IMG/VR virus record: IMGVR_UViG_3300042402_001652
Location: 1-21,799 of that record
Strand: one strand, 5' to 3'
From: a virus
Length of the DNA: 21,799 nucleotides
Positions 1 through 6,291 of this stretch are shown here, in pieces. Made by a program: the position numbers and the translations under genes. The notes beneath the pieces are model-generated. The model saw only the letters and a list, made by a program, of their open reading frames with translations. It did no database searches and was not told the DNA's origin. Position 1 is the first letter of the stretch. Every line of letters starts with the position of its first letter.

Positions 1-687
1 AAGACCAAACACACCAAGTGAAGTTTGATTTGCTGCAAGACGTGCAAGTGTTTCAGTATAGTCACCGTCGATATCGACCGCTGCGCCGTCGGTGCGAACC
101 TTAACACATGCTTTCTTCTGATCGTCGTCTAGCTTTTCAACACCTAGTGCTTCCTTGCAACCTGCTTCCATAACCTTTACATCAAACACTTCACGAGTGC
201 CGTGCTTGGTTCCTGGAATATAAGCAAGAATTTCTATACTTGGTAGAGCAGGATCAACATCGCTCCAAAGTTTTGCAGTGCTGTCAGCATGTAGTGCTGT
301 ATAGAGTTGAGCTACTGTTAGATCGTCAATGTTGAGTTGATCGATGTTTGATGCAAATACGATACCATCGTAACCAATTCTAACTTCTGTAACTTCGCCA
401 ACTACTTCTTCGCACTTAGTCCATTCTTCATCTTTCATCTTTGAAGAACTGTTAGCAATATCAACTGTGCTTTCACCAGTGCCTTCGCATAGCTTTTTAC
501 GGCCTGCACCCGAACCACCGCCTTCTACTACTGGTGTCTGGAAATCAAAATTTTCACCAAATGATTCTGCAACAATGGTTGCATATGGAAGAACAGTTGA
601 TGAACCTGTTACTTGAACGTTATCTCTTGCAAATGCTGTTGTAGCTGTTAGAGCTACTACCGCCGCTACTGTTAGTAATGTTTTCAT
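1..687 (-). CDS. pstS: Phosphate ABC transporter substrate-binding protein PstS, 3' end cut by window edge
   Basis: This is the first 229 codons of a periplasmic phosphate-binding protein; the frame is open to the left edge, so the C-terminal part (about a third of a usual PstS) lies outside. A signal peptide is visible at residues 1-20 (MKTLLTV..., hydrophobic core, cleavage after AFA). Mature-protein signatures follow: TGSSTVLPY at 27-35, GGGSGAGRK at 57-64 and DIANSSSKMKDEE at 76-88, the usual PstS phosphate-pocket segments. The ATG is preceded by AAAGGAT. PstS delivers phosphate to the host PstCAB permease, and phage copies are known in T4-like marine phages, where they are thought to sustain phosphate uptake during infection. 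A Pho-box-like array lies about 120-150 nt upstream. The family call is firm; the role during infection is inferred. Confidence 0.93.
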   Translation of the reverse strand, partial: MKTLLTVAAVVALTATTAFARDNVQVTGSSTVLPYATIVAESFGENFDFQTPVVEGGGSGAGRKKLCEGTGESTVDIANSSSKMKDEEWTKCEEVVGEVTEVRIGYDGIVFASNIDQLNIDDLTVAQLYTALHADSTAKLWSDVDPALPSIEILAYIPGTKHGTREVFDVKVMEAGCKEALGVEKLDDDQKKACVKVRTDGAAVDIDGDYTETLARLAANQTSLGVFGL

Positions 688-792
688 TTTTTATCCTTTT
701 GTTAATATTAACGCAAGGGAAACTTTCTATACTCTGTGAGTGTTGTGTGTATATGTGTCAGTGACCCTTGGAGACGTTTCATTCTCCATTAA

Positions 793-837
793 TATTTACA
801 ATCCTATTGTAACAAGCGTGTTACAGTTGTATGAAAT
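793..837 (-). promoter_or_regulatory. Candidate Pho box and promoter of pstS
   Basis: Read on the minus strand, three 7-mers lie at an exact 11-nt period: ATTTCAT (837-831), CTGTAAC (826-820) and TTGTTAC (815-809). Each agrees partly with the PhoB half-site CTGTCAT. Ten bases after the last repeat comes TAAATA (798-793) preceded by TG, a usable -10 in Pho-promoter geometry. The same bases also form an inverted repeat, TGTAAC-6-GTTACA (808-825), so a dimeric repressor site is the alternative reading. Placement upstream of pstS favours phosphate control. Confidence 0.5.
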
Positions 838-850
838 TTTTGTAAAATCT

Positions 851-1048
851 TTAGTTTTTTGACATCTTTTTTGACCATGCTTCTTCGAAACCGTCTTCAT
901 GAACAACGTTTTCGTGGTTACCCCATATGCGGTCAAAGTAACCGTTATACACACTCATGATATCTTTTTCTGACCATGCGTCTGGAATTAGGTGTCCTTT
1001 AACAATCCAATAATATCTATTGGCTTCTTTATATTCTCTAGATGTCAT
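851..1048 (-). CDS. Small acidic/aromatic hypothetical protein (65 aa)
   Basis: I do not recognise this protein. It begins MTSREYKEANRYYW and is rich in aromatic and charged residues, with WIVKGH and DRIWGNHENVVHEDGF segments; there is no signal peptide or membrane span, so it is probably a soluble cytoplasmic protein. An in-frame ATG exists at 1066, but GGAG lies 8 nt before the ATG at 1048, so the shorter start is preferred. That choice also leaves the 20-bp palindrome at 1066-1085 outside the coding region. It is transcribed divergently from dps and lies upstream of pstS on the same strand. Confidence 0.65.
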   Translation of the reverse strand: MTSREYKEANRYYWIVKGHLIPDAWSEKDIMSVYNGYFDRIWGNHENVVHEDGFEEAWSKKMSKN

Positions 1049-1065
1049 ATTTGTTACTCCACTCA

Positions 1066-1085
1066 TATTTACTGTACAGTAAATA
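1066..1085. promoter_or_regulatory. Perfect 20-bp palindrome between divergent genes
   Basis: TATTTACTGTACAGTAAATA is a perfect inverted repeat with no spacer. It sits between the small minus-strand gene (start 1048) and dps (start 1127), 15 nt upstream of the dps late-promoter-like element. A dimeric regulator binding here could control both genes. The CTGTACAG core resembles part of the enterobacterial LexA box but lacks its usual spacing, so no regulator is assigned. Confidence 0.5.
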
Positions 1086-1100
1086 ATTTTACGCTAACAT

Positions 1101-1108
1101 AATAAATA
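1101..1108 (+). promoter_or_regulatory. T4-late-type promoter element of dps
   Basis: AATAAATA matches seven of eight bases of the T4 late element TATAAATA. By T4 geometry transcription would start near 1114, giving a 13-nt leader that carries the CGGAG ribosome-binding site before the ATG at 1127. Confidence 0.5.
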
Positions 1109-1126
1109 ACTAAAACGGAGTTAACT

Positions 1127-1561
1127 ATGGCAGACTTAGTCAAAGCAGCAAGAATTGCATTTGCAAGTGAATTTGCATTTTATCTAAAAGCACACAATTT
1201 CCATTGGAACGTAGAAGGTCCGAACTTTAATGATTTCCATGCACTATTTTTAACAATGTATGAAGAAGTTCATGCTAGTGTTGATTTATTTGCCGAAAAT
1301 ATTCGCAAACTTGATGCATATGCACCTGGATCATTTAGCGCATTTGCTGCGCTATCTGTTGTTTCGGAAGTAAATGAACCAGTTGATGCAATGGCAATGA
1401 TCGCTATGCTTGCACAAGATTCGATTAAAATGGCAGAACTATGCAGCATGGTTTACAAATTAGCAGAAGGTGCAAATGAATTTGGCTTTGCAAATTTCTT
1501 AGCTGACCGCCAAGATGCGTATCGCAAGTATGCATGGATGTTAAAATCTACTTTGAAATAA
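1127..1561 (+). CDS. dps: Dps/ferritin-like DNA-protection and iron-storage protein
   Basis: This 144-residue protein has the Dps pattern HWNVEG...DFHALF...VHASVDLFAENIR. Against E. coli Dps, H26 matches H51, H38 matches H63, D53 matches D78 and E57 matches E82 of the inter-subunit ferroxidase site; the position of D67 is L42 here, so the site is not fully standard. Dps dodecamers oxidise Fe(II) with peroxide, store ferric iron and often bind DNA. The N-terminus is short and has only one early lysine pair region, so DNA binding through a basic tail is not obvious. CGGAG precedes the ATG. It is the only plus-strand gene in the window and converges on yqgE with a single base between the two stop codons and no terminator. 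Confidence 0.88.
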   Translation: MADLVKAARIAFASEFAFYLKAHNFHWNVEGPNFNDFHALFLTMYEEVHASVDLFAENIRKLDAYAPGSFSAFAALSVVSEVNEPVDAMAMIAMLAQDSIKMAELCSMVYKLAEGANEFGFANFLADRQDAYRKYAWMLKSTLK

Positions 1562-1562
1562 A

Positions 1563-2108
1563 TTAAAAATTTAATACAGTAGAAGTTAAGTTTTCTGCAC
1601 TTAAACGGATACCACTATCCCATTGTTCCTCTGGGTATGTTCCCCACATAAGTTTGTTGTTATATGGTAACGCAGTCCAACAACCGACACCATTTGTAAC
1701 ACTGCCGTATATTTCTGATTCTAGTTGTCCCGGACCCCAAGAACTACTGCCAACTATAATTCTCCAGTATTCTGGAAATTGTCCTATATTCATTATATTA
1801 ATTACAGCTTTATCTCGTGTCATACTAAGTTTATGATTTAGATCAATTGTTCCAGGTAGCTGAAAATCTTTACTATGAATTACATATGCGCTACTAACTT
1901 CGACAGGCCCGCCGTAAAATATTGGCGCTTTGAACTGGAGATTCATACCTTTTCTTAGTTTATCAGCAACACTGTCTTCTAACTGTTTATTAACGATCCA
2001 TCCTTTGGCACCGTCACCATTGTGGTCTGCTACATAGACGACACTTTTATTAAAGCTACCGCCTGTGATAATTGGCAAACTCACTAGGAAATTATTTTTG
2101 TATCCCAT
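1563..2108 (-). CDS. yqgE: YqgE/AlgH family protein (UPF0301, DUF179)
   Basis: The 181-residue protein opens with the family signature LVSLPIITGGSFNKSVVYV, followed by DGAKGWIVNKQ, and later FYGGPV and GSSSWGPGQLESEI, which match the conserved YqgE/AlgH blocks in order and at full family length. The biochemical function of the family is not established; AlgH was named from alginate regulation in Pseudomonas. AGGAG lies 5 nt before the ATG, and a TATAAATA element lies just upstream (2131-2138), so it looks like a one-gene late transcript. The preceding small gene ends in a strong terminator. It looks like host-derived cargo. Confidence 0.88.
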   Translation of the reverse strand: MGYKNNFLVSLPIITGGSFNKSVVYVADHNGDGAKGWIVNKQLEDSVADKLRKGMNLQFKAPIFYGGPVEVSSAYVIHSKDFQLPGTIDLNHKLSMTRDKAVINIMNIGQFPEYWRIIVGSSSWGPGQLESEIYGSVTNGVGCWTALPYNNKLMWGTYPEEQWDSGIRLSAENLTSTVLNF

Positions 2109-2130
2109 ATAAACTCCTATTCATATATAA

Positions 2131-2138
2131 TATTTATA
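2131..2138 (-). promoter_or_regulatory. T4-late-type promoter element of yqgE
   Basis: Exact TATAAATA on the minus strand, preceded by C. The predicted start is near 2125, giving a leader of about 17 nt that contains AGGAG. It lies immediately downstream of a terminator, which insulates yqgE from the gene before it. Confidence 0.65.
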
Positions 2139-2145
2139 GGCAAAT

Positions 2146-2172
2146 AAAAAAGTAGCCCGAAAGGGCTACTTT
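2146..2172 (-). terminator. Intrinsic terminator after the small helical gene
   Basis: On the minus strand a 10-bp stem (AAAGTAGCCC paired with GGGCTACTTT) with a four-base loop runs into a T-rich tract ending TTTTATTT. It lies 23 nt past the stop codon at 2195. Confidence 0.85.
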
Positions 2173-2194
2173 AAGTTGTTAGTTAAGTTTATTA

Positions 2195-2491
2195 TTATTT
2201 TTTATCAGTTGTGCCGCTTACAAAAGCATAAAACTTTTCAGCAGCTTCTAGAACTTTTTCTGCACCAGGAGCATCTGGCATTGCAACCTTAGTAACAACT
2301 TCGCCATGTTCTTTTGAAATACTAGTTTCAAAAGCACCCCACTTTGCATGGAAGTCTTGCCATACTTGGTTCTGTGCAAACTCTAATACTTTAGTGCGAA
2401 TCTCGTAGCCATTCTTGTTTGGCTTAACTTGTGGAATTGCAGCCTTCATAATTTCTGCAAATTGTTCAAATTGTTTTGTCATGTCATTCAT
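2195..2491 (-). CDS. Small helical hypothetical protein, YEIRxxVLExAQ type (98 aa)
   Basis: The protein starts MNDMTKQFEQF and contains GYEIRTKVLEFAQNQVW and, at the C-terminus, EKVLEAAEKFYAFVSG. From memory the YEIR..VLE.A and A.K...FVS pattern recurs in small proteins of T4-like marine phages with no assigned role; it is predicted mostly helical and soluble. The N-terminus loosely recalls phasins, but this is too weak to name it. AAAGGAAAA precedes the ATG at 2491, better than the in-frame ATG at 2536. A sigma70-type promoter (2575-2603) and a terminator (2146-2172) bracket it as a single early transcription unit. Confidence 0.75.
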   Translation of the reverse strand: MNDMTKQFEQFAEIMKAAIPQVKPNKNGYEIRTKVLEFAQNQVWQDFHAKWGAFETSISKEHGEVVTKVAMPDAPGAEKVLEAAEKFYAFVSGTTDKK

Positions 2492-2574
2492 AATAGTTTT
2501 CCTTTTGTGTGTGTATGGATTGCATATGTTTATCATTACTCAATCCTATGTGTGTAAGCTATTGCTATCTGTAA

Positions 2575-2603
2575 ACAATAGTATAATTATTTATTGTTGT
2601 CAA
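2575..2603 (-). promoter_or_regulatory. Sigma70-type promoter before the small helical gene
   Basis: TTGACA (2598-2603), a 17-nt spacer and TATTGT (2575-2580). The -35 overlaps the end of the preceding 25-residue ORF. The same TTGACAA -35 recurs at several other promoters in the window. Confidence 0.55.
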
Positions 2604-2664
2604 CTGGCTTGTTAACTTTTTTGTATGCTTCTTCTTCGCCGTAGTATGGGATATGTGCCATCAT
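2587..2664 (-). CDS. Very small ORF (25 aa), last of a coupled chain
   Basis: The ORF reads MMAHIPYYGEEEAYKKVNK and ends DNNK. AAGGTGG lies just before the ATG, and its ATG overlaps the TGA of the preceding 20-residue ORF (ATGA), which is typical of translational coupling. It is strongly charged, with no membrane segment. It is too short for a family call; the support is the ribosome-binding site and the overlap. Confidence 0.45.
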   Translation of the reverse strand: MMAHIPYYGEEEAYKKVNKPVDNNK

Positions 2665-2723
2665 TTTCCACCTTTTTTCTTTTCGCTACAACCTTTGTAA
2701 TAGCTGTGATCTGGATCTAACAT
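2661..2723 (-). CDS. Very small ORF (20 aa) with lysine/glycine-rich end
   Basis: The product is MLDPDHSYYKGCSEKKKGGK. Its ATG shares a base with the preceding stop codon (TAATG), AAAGGGGTGG lies upstream, and its TGA overlaps the next ATG. The single cysteine between basic residues is the only distinctive feature. Function is unknown; coding status rests on coupling and ribosome-binding sites. Confidence 0.4.
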   Translation of the reverse strand: MLDPDHSYYKGCSEKKKGGK

Positions 2724-2914
2724 TATATCCACCCCTTTAAATTTTGATTTGCTCTTAGTTGCCAAGGTGCTTCGCCTCTGCTAATAGAACGCTGTCTGCG
2801 TTCTAGATCTTCAAGACTAATACTGTCCGCAAGATATTCTTCAACATATTGTTTTTCGGTACGAGTATTAAGTAAATCTTTAAACATATTTCTAAGCATT
2901 ATTGTACCTAACAT
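2723..2914 (-). CDS. Small DUF3563-like protein (63 aa)
   Basis: The middle of the protein, EEYLADSISLEDLERRQRSI, matches the pattern of DUF3563-type small proteins of proteobacteria (YLA.S.DL.DLE.R.R), where function is poorly known. The rest is a short N-terminal helix (MLRNMFKDLLNTRTEKQ) and a tail with PWQLRANQNLKGWI. GGAG precedes the ATG, which overlaps the stop of the DUF1127-like gene by one base (TAATG). An alternative start is the internal MLRNMF. The family match is by eye and moderate. Confidence 0.6.
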   Translation of the reverse strand: MLGTIMLRNMFKDLLNTRTEKQYVEEYLADSISLEDLERRQRSISRGEAPWQLRANQNLKGWI

Positions 2915-3072
2915 TATCGTACTCCGTAAGCAGCTTGACTAGCAATAACTGGAATCATGTCTGGCGAAAGTCCAAGATCACGCAACTGATGATAGTTAAG
3001 TGAATTTAATTCTTTAAGAGTTTGTTTGTACACTCTGTTACGAGCATACCACATTTTAAATTTTGCAATCAT
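2914..3072 (-). CDS. DUF1127 (YjiS-like) small arginine-rich protein (52 aa)
   Basis: The protein starts MIAKFKMWYARNRVYKQ and continues TLKELNSLNYHQLRDLGLSP, the DUF1127 signature (W..R......L..L....L.D.G....I). DUF1127 proteins are abundant in alphaproteobacteria, where some have been tied to phosphate, carbon and RNA metabolism. The start at 3072 is chosen because GGAG lies before it and the ATG overlaps the previous stop as TAATG; a longer frame reaching 3204 has no such support and lies in an out-of-frame shadow of the upstream gene. It is the second member of a coupled chain. Confidence 0.72.
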   Translation of the reverse strand: MIAKFKMWYARNRVYKQTLKELNSLNYHQLRDLGLSPDMIPVIASQAAYGVR

Positions 3073-3230
3073 TATCTTGCTCCAGGAGCAACACCATGCT
3101 CGATCATGTGGTGATAAGCGTATAATGAATCTTTTTTGTATTCGATGCGGGCCCAAGTTGCTAGATCCTTGTCTACAGATCTGCTCGACAGTAAATGCAC
3201 CCAATCGTTAAATAGTTTTAGTGTTAACAT
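3072..3230 (-). CDS. Small hypothetical protein (52 aa), first of the coupled chain
   Basis: The product begins MLTLKLFNDWVHLLSSRS and ends MIEHGVAPGAR, with an aromatic and charged middle (LATWARIEYKKDSLYAYHH). I do not recognise a named family. The ATG at 3230 is preceded by AGAGATAAAG, a weak ribosome-binding site; the frame extends to 3302 but without better signals. Its stop overlaps the DUF1127 start by one base. The size and position suggest a host-like small regulatory protein, which is inference only. Confidence 0.6.
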   Translation of the reverse strand: MLTLKLFNDWVHLLSSRSVDKDLATWARIEYKKDSLYAYHHMIEHGVAPGAR

Positions 3231-3303
3231 AACTTTATCTCTTTCTTTCGTATGTCTATATGTGTTGTGATATTGCAGATGCATTGCTGCACCTGCACAC
3301 ACA

Positions 3304-3311
3304 TATTTACT
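3304..3311 (-). promoter_or_regulatory. Weak late-promoter-like element before the small-ORF chain
   Basis: AGTAAATA (six of eight to TATAAATA) on the minus strand, with the first ORF of the chain about 70 nt downstream. It resembles the AGTAAATA inside the palindrome at 1066-1085. A short hairpin (TATGCA-loop-TGCATA, about 3353-3369) lies just upstream, after the stop of the 453-residue gene, without a T tract. Confidence 0.3.
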
Positions 3312-3372
3312 ACTAAAATGGTCGTTTTTCTATCGTTATTTGTGCAAAGACGATATGCAGTTTTTGCATAGG

Positions 3373-4734
3373 TTACTTTAGCTTAAAGCCAAGTCTACCT
3401 TTGGGTCTCCCAGTTGCAAAATAATTTTTATTATATAATTGCGGAGCACCTTTGAACACTGCAGGAAATTTTGTGTAGTAGTCTAAGACAACATCATTAC
3501 CTCTTACTACACCTTTGGTAATAATTTGCACATAGTTGTTGTTGTTAAGTGCAGCCATCATTGCACCTTTGAATTCTGGCTCTGCATTAACGTAAGGAAT
3601 CATTGCATTAACAACTGCCATCATTGCATGGAAATATACTCTATAATCCGGGCGTTGTAAGGTTCCGGGCGCAACGCCTTGCTTTTGTGTAAGGGCGCTA
3701 AGTTTTCCTGTGCCAAGATCACTAATATTACGACTATTCTTGTTCATATTAGTTAGCGTTTGAGCGTCACTATCGTCAATGATTCCGTACATTTTAGCGA
3801 TCTGAATCGGACCATCAAAACTGCTGCCTTCTGCTAGTATCTTAATAATTTCTGCTCCTCTAGGAAAGCGTTGTTCCATTTCAGGAGTAAGTTGCGTTGC
3901 AACACCTAACAGACTACTTGCTGCGCCTCCGCCGGTTGAAATTTTGCTGCTAACTTGGATTTCTTGCTTAGTAGGTGTTAAAATTACACTGTCGATTAAT
4001 GCCGCTTGTGCATCTGATGGAAACATAACTTGACTTCCAGCTAACGAAGTAATTTCAAGTGCAGCTAACAGCTTGGGTGTATCACCGCTATTAAATCTTC
4101 CACTAATCAGCGCCAATGGTCCTAGATATTCTCCGCTATACTTTTGTAATACGTTAAAGTAAGGTGCTGCTCCAGGAATTGGCGCAGTACTGCCTTGCAT
4201 TGCTGCATTCACTGCTTGATCAATGACTTCTATTAGCGGTTCGTTTGGTGTGCCTTTAACTTGGGCTGCGACTCCAGCAGAAATAGCAGAAGCAAGTTGT
4301 TGACTAGTTCTATAATTTTCGTCCTGTATCAAATCAGTAGGTTTAATAGGAACGCTTTCTTTACTAGCACCTTGGCTAAATTTATAACCATTGATTGTTT
4401 TCCAGAGGGTATTTACTCCCTCTGGCGGTATGCGTTTGATATATCTAATATGATGTTGTGGTTTACCTTGAGCATCAGTAACACTAGCAACTATAGCCGC
4501 TAGTGTAGATGAGTTCTTAAAGTTATCATCTACACGTTTTTCGTTTTTAGGAATAGCCTGATCTAATGCCGCATTTAACTCGTTAACGTCATTATATGCC
4601 TCGGAGTTATCAGGAAAAAGTGCAATACCATTAATGGTGAGTATATCACTCGGATCGCTTACATTAACGTATGTTTCTCCTGGCGCTCTTGCAGTAACGC
4701 CTCGTGATTCTGTTAAAAGTTCAATGGCTCTCAT
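3373..4734 (-). CDS. Large hypothetical protein (453 aa)
   Basis: I do not recognise a family with confidence. The protein starts MRAIELLTESRG, a start style shared with other genes of this phage. Visible features: a glycine/serine block VSSKISTGGGAASSLLG around residue 265, an Asn-rich stretch ALNNNNYVQ near 400, and a basic C-terminus ending GRPKGRLGFKLK. There is no signal peptide or membrane span. The K-S-x-x-GGGA block could be a nucleotide- or DNA-binding loop, but no motif is complete. AAAGGA precedes the ATG and an AATAAATA element overlaps the end of guaC upstream, so it is probably late-expressed, which would suit a virion-associated or packaging-related protein. Confidence 0.8.
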   Translation of the reverse strand: MRAIELLTESRGVTARAPGETYVNVSDPSDILTINGIALFPDNSEAYNDVNELNAALDQAIPKNEKRVDDNFKNSSTLAAIVASVTDAQGKPQHHIRYIKRIPPEGVNTLWKTINGYKFSQGASKESVPIKPTDLIQDENYRTSQQLASAISAGVAAQVKGTPNEPLIEVIDQAVNAAMQGSTAPIPGAAPYFNVLQKYSGEYLGPLALISGRFNSGDTPKLLAALEITSLAGSQVMFPSDAQAALIDSVILTPTKQEIQVSSKISTGGGAASSLLGVATQLTPEMEQRFPRGAEIIKILAEGSSFDGPIQIAKMYGIIDDSDAQTLTNMNKNSRNISDLGTGKLSALTQKQGVAPGTLQRPDYRVYFHAMMAVVNAMIPYVNAEPEFKGAMMAALNNNNYVQIITKGVVRGNDVVLDYYTKFPAVFKGAPQLYNKNYFATGRPKGRLGFKLK

Positions 4735-4756
4735 GGGTAATCCTTTATCGATACAC

Positions 4757-4764
4757 TATTTATT
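4757..4764 (-). promoter_or_regulatory. Late-promoter-like element overlapping the guaC stop
   Basis: AATAAATA (minus strand, preceded by TA) overlaps the guaC stop codon. The predicted start near 4751 gives a leader of about 17 nt with AAAGGA before the ATG at 4734. Confidence 0.5.
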
Positions 4765-5923
4765 ACATCTTGGTAGTCGAGGATTCATATGTTCTGTTGT
4801 ACTGATTGTTAACTCGAATAAATGTTGTACATTTACTAAGTTGCTTAAGTGTTGATGCGCCTACATACGTGCAAGTAGAACGCACACCACCCAAAACAGT
4901 TTGGATAGTATTTCCGACTGCACCACGATACGGAACAAGAACTTCTCTGCCTTCACTTGCTCGGTAATCTTTTAACCCGCCAAAGTGTTTAGTGTTTGCA
5001 GCATCACTACTCATACCGTAAAACTTAACAAACTTCTTTGATTCAGTTACATGTTCCAATTCATGATTTACGCTGTGATCACTGTGATGTAAAATAACTT
5101 CGTTGGTTTTGTAGCGTTTAGTAATAACTTCACCGCCACCTTCATCATGTCCAGCTAGCATACCGCCTAGCATCACAAAGTCAGCACCAGCAGCAAAGGC
5201 TTTAGCAACATCGCCAGGGCAAGTACAACCGCCATCGGCAATAACATGACCACCAAGACCATGAGCAGCATCCGCACACTCGATGACGGCGGATAGTTGG
5301 GGATAGCCGACCCCAGTTTGTATACGAGTAGTACAAACACTGCCAGGACCAATACCGACTTTAATAATATCTGCTCCAGCAAGAATTAACTCCTGTGTTT
5401 GATCTGAGGTAACTACATTACCTGCAATAATTACAATGTGTGGATAAATTTTACGAATATTACGAACGTGTGATACAAATGCTTCGCTGTAACCGTTCGC
5501 TACGTCGATGCACAAATACTTGAGATTGTCATTGACACGAGCATACACTTGGACAAACTTGTCGTAATCTGCAGCACTTGTTCCGATACTCATCGCAACA
5601 TTTTCTGTTCGATACAAACCATCGCCGTAGAAAAATTCAACCAGTTCTTCTATAGAATAGGTTTTAACTAAACAAGTAAAAATTCCTTGCTTAGATAATA
5701 CATCTGCCATAGCAAATGTACCTACACCGTCCATATTAGCAGCCATAATAGGAATGCCATTATAGTGAGGATCATCCGAGCAGTTGTCTGGGAAGTCTGG
5801 TTGATAGTTTTTAAATTTAAATTTGCGTGAAAGTTCTACTTCTTTTCGTGAAGTTAATGTGCTACGCTTTGGACGAATCAGCACATCGCTGTAGTCCAAT
5901 TTAATATCATTTTCTAAATGCAT
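4763..5923 (-). CDS. guaC: GMP reductase
   Basis: GuaC reduces GMP to IMP and ammonia with NADPH, feeding guanine nucleotides back toward adenine. The catalytic loop [11 protein letters not shown] is at 190-200 (C197 the nucleophile), followed by [24 protein letters not shown] at 230-233, MLGGMLAGH at 251-259, FYGMSS at 301-306 and RASEG at 321-325 (E324), with the GMPR-type end TYVGAS..LKQLS..TTFIRV. These separate it from IMP dehydrogenase; no CBS domains are present. At 386 residues it exceeds the usual ~347. The main cause is an insertion of about 24 residues around 268-292, rich in histidine ([13 protein letters not shown]), in the flap between GHDEGG and FYGMSS. GAGGATTAC precedes the ATG, 9 nt after the clpS stop, so the two form an operon. 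GuaC is rare in phages as far as I know. Confidence 0.93.
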   Translation of the reverse strand: MHLENDIKLDYSDVLIRPKRSTLTSRKEVELSRKFKFKNYQPDFPDNCSDDPHYNGIPIMAANMDGVGTFAMADVLSKQGIFTCLVKTYSIEELVEFFYGDGLYRTENVAMSIGTSAADYDKFVQVYARVNDNLKYLCIDVANGYSEAFVSHVRNIRKIYPHIVIIAGNVVTSDQTQELILAGADIIKVGIGPGSVCTTRIQTGVGYPQLSAVIECADAAHGLGGHVIADGGCTCPGDVAKAFAAGADFVMLGGMLAGHDEGGGEVITKRYKTNEVILHHSDHSVNHELEHVTESKKFVKFYGMSSDAANTKHFGGLKDYRASEGREVLVPYRGAVGNTIQTVLGGVRSTCTYVGASTLKQLSKCTTFIRVNNQYNRTYESSTTKM

Positions 5924-5932
5924 GTAATCCTC

Positions 5933-6235
5933 TTATTCTTCTTCAACAGTAAATGTTAAAGGAAAGCCGTTGTTACGGCTAATGTTTGTCGCTTCTAGAG
6001 CTTTTTGCTCTGCAATTTCATAGTAATAAATGCCAGCAACACCTTTGCCGTTAGTGTGAACTTCCATTGTGATATTTTCTGCACGAGCAGTATCGTGATT
6101 AAACAACCCTACAAGTAATTCAATAACAAATGCCATTGGCGTTTTGTCATCATTGTGCAGCACGACCTTAAACTTTTTTGGTTTATCGAATCGGACATTT
6201 ATTGTTTCTTTAACAGTTACACTAGTTTGGCTCAT
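5933..6235 (-). CDS. clpS: ATP-dependent Clp protease adaptor ClpS
   Basis: ClpS binds N-degron substrates and delivers them to host ClpAP. The 100-residue protein aligns with E. coli ClpS at a constant offset of six: N28-D29 (N34-D35), M34 (the M40 gatekeeper) and V59-H60 (V65-H66), within KVVLHNDDKTPMAFVIELL and MEVHTNGKGVAGIY. The pocket that binds a destabilising N-terminal residue therefore looks intact. The N-terminal extension (about 20 residues), needed by ClpS to engage ClpA, is present. The start has only a weak AAAGAA ribosome-binding site and lies 15 nt after a strong terminator, with no promoter visible between, so expression may need read-through. guaC follows 9 nt downstream. 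Confidence 0.93.
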   Translation of the reverse strand: MSQTSVTVKETINVRFDKPKKFKVVLHNDDKTPMAFVIELLVGLFNHDTARAENITMEVHTNGKGVAGIYYYEIAEQKALEATNISRNNGFPLTFTVEEE

Positions 6236-6249
6236 GTTCTTTCATCCAT

Positions 6250-6278
6250 AAAAAAGTGGAGGATTTTACTCCTCCACT
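6250..6278 (-). terminator. Intrinsic terminator between hsp20 and clpS
   Basis: On the minus strand a 9-bp stem, AGTGGAGGA paired with TCCTCCACT around a six-base loop, is followed directly by TTTTTT. It ends the hsp20 transcript 14 nt past the stop codon at 6292 and lies just 15 nt before the clpS start, so clpS-guaC transcription must come from read-through or antitermination. Confidence 0.88.
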
Positions 6279-6291
6279 CATATTAACACTA

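Noticed and set aside
1066-1085. LexA (SOS) box
   Set aside because: CTGTACAG lacks the spacing of the enterobacterial box and does not match the alphaproteobacterial GTTC-N7-GTTC form.
2195-2491. Naming the 98-residue protein a phasin
   Set aside because: Only the N-terminal helix resembles phasins; the YEIR and FVS blocks do not.
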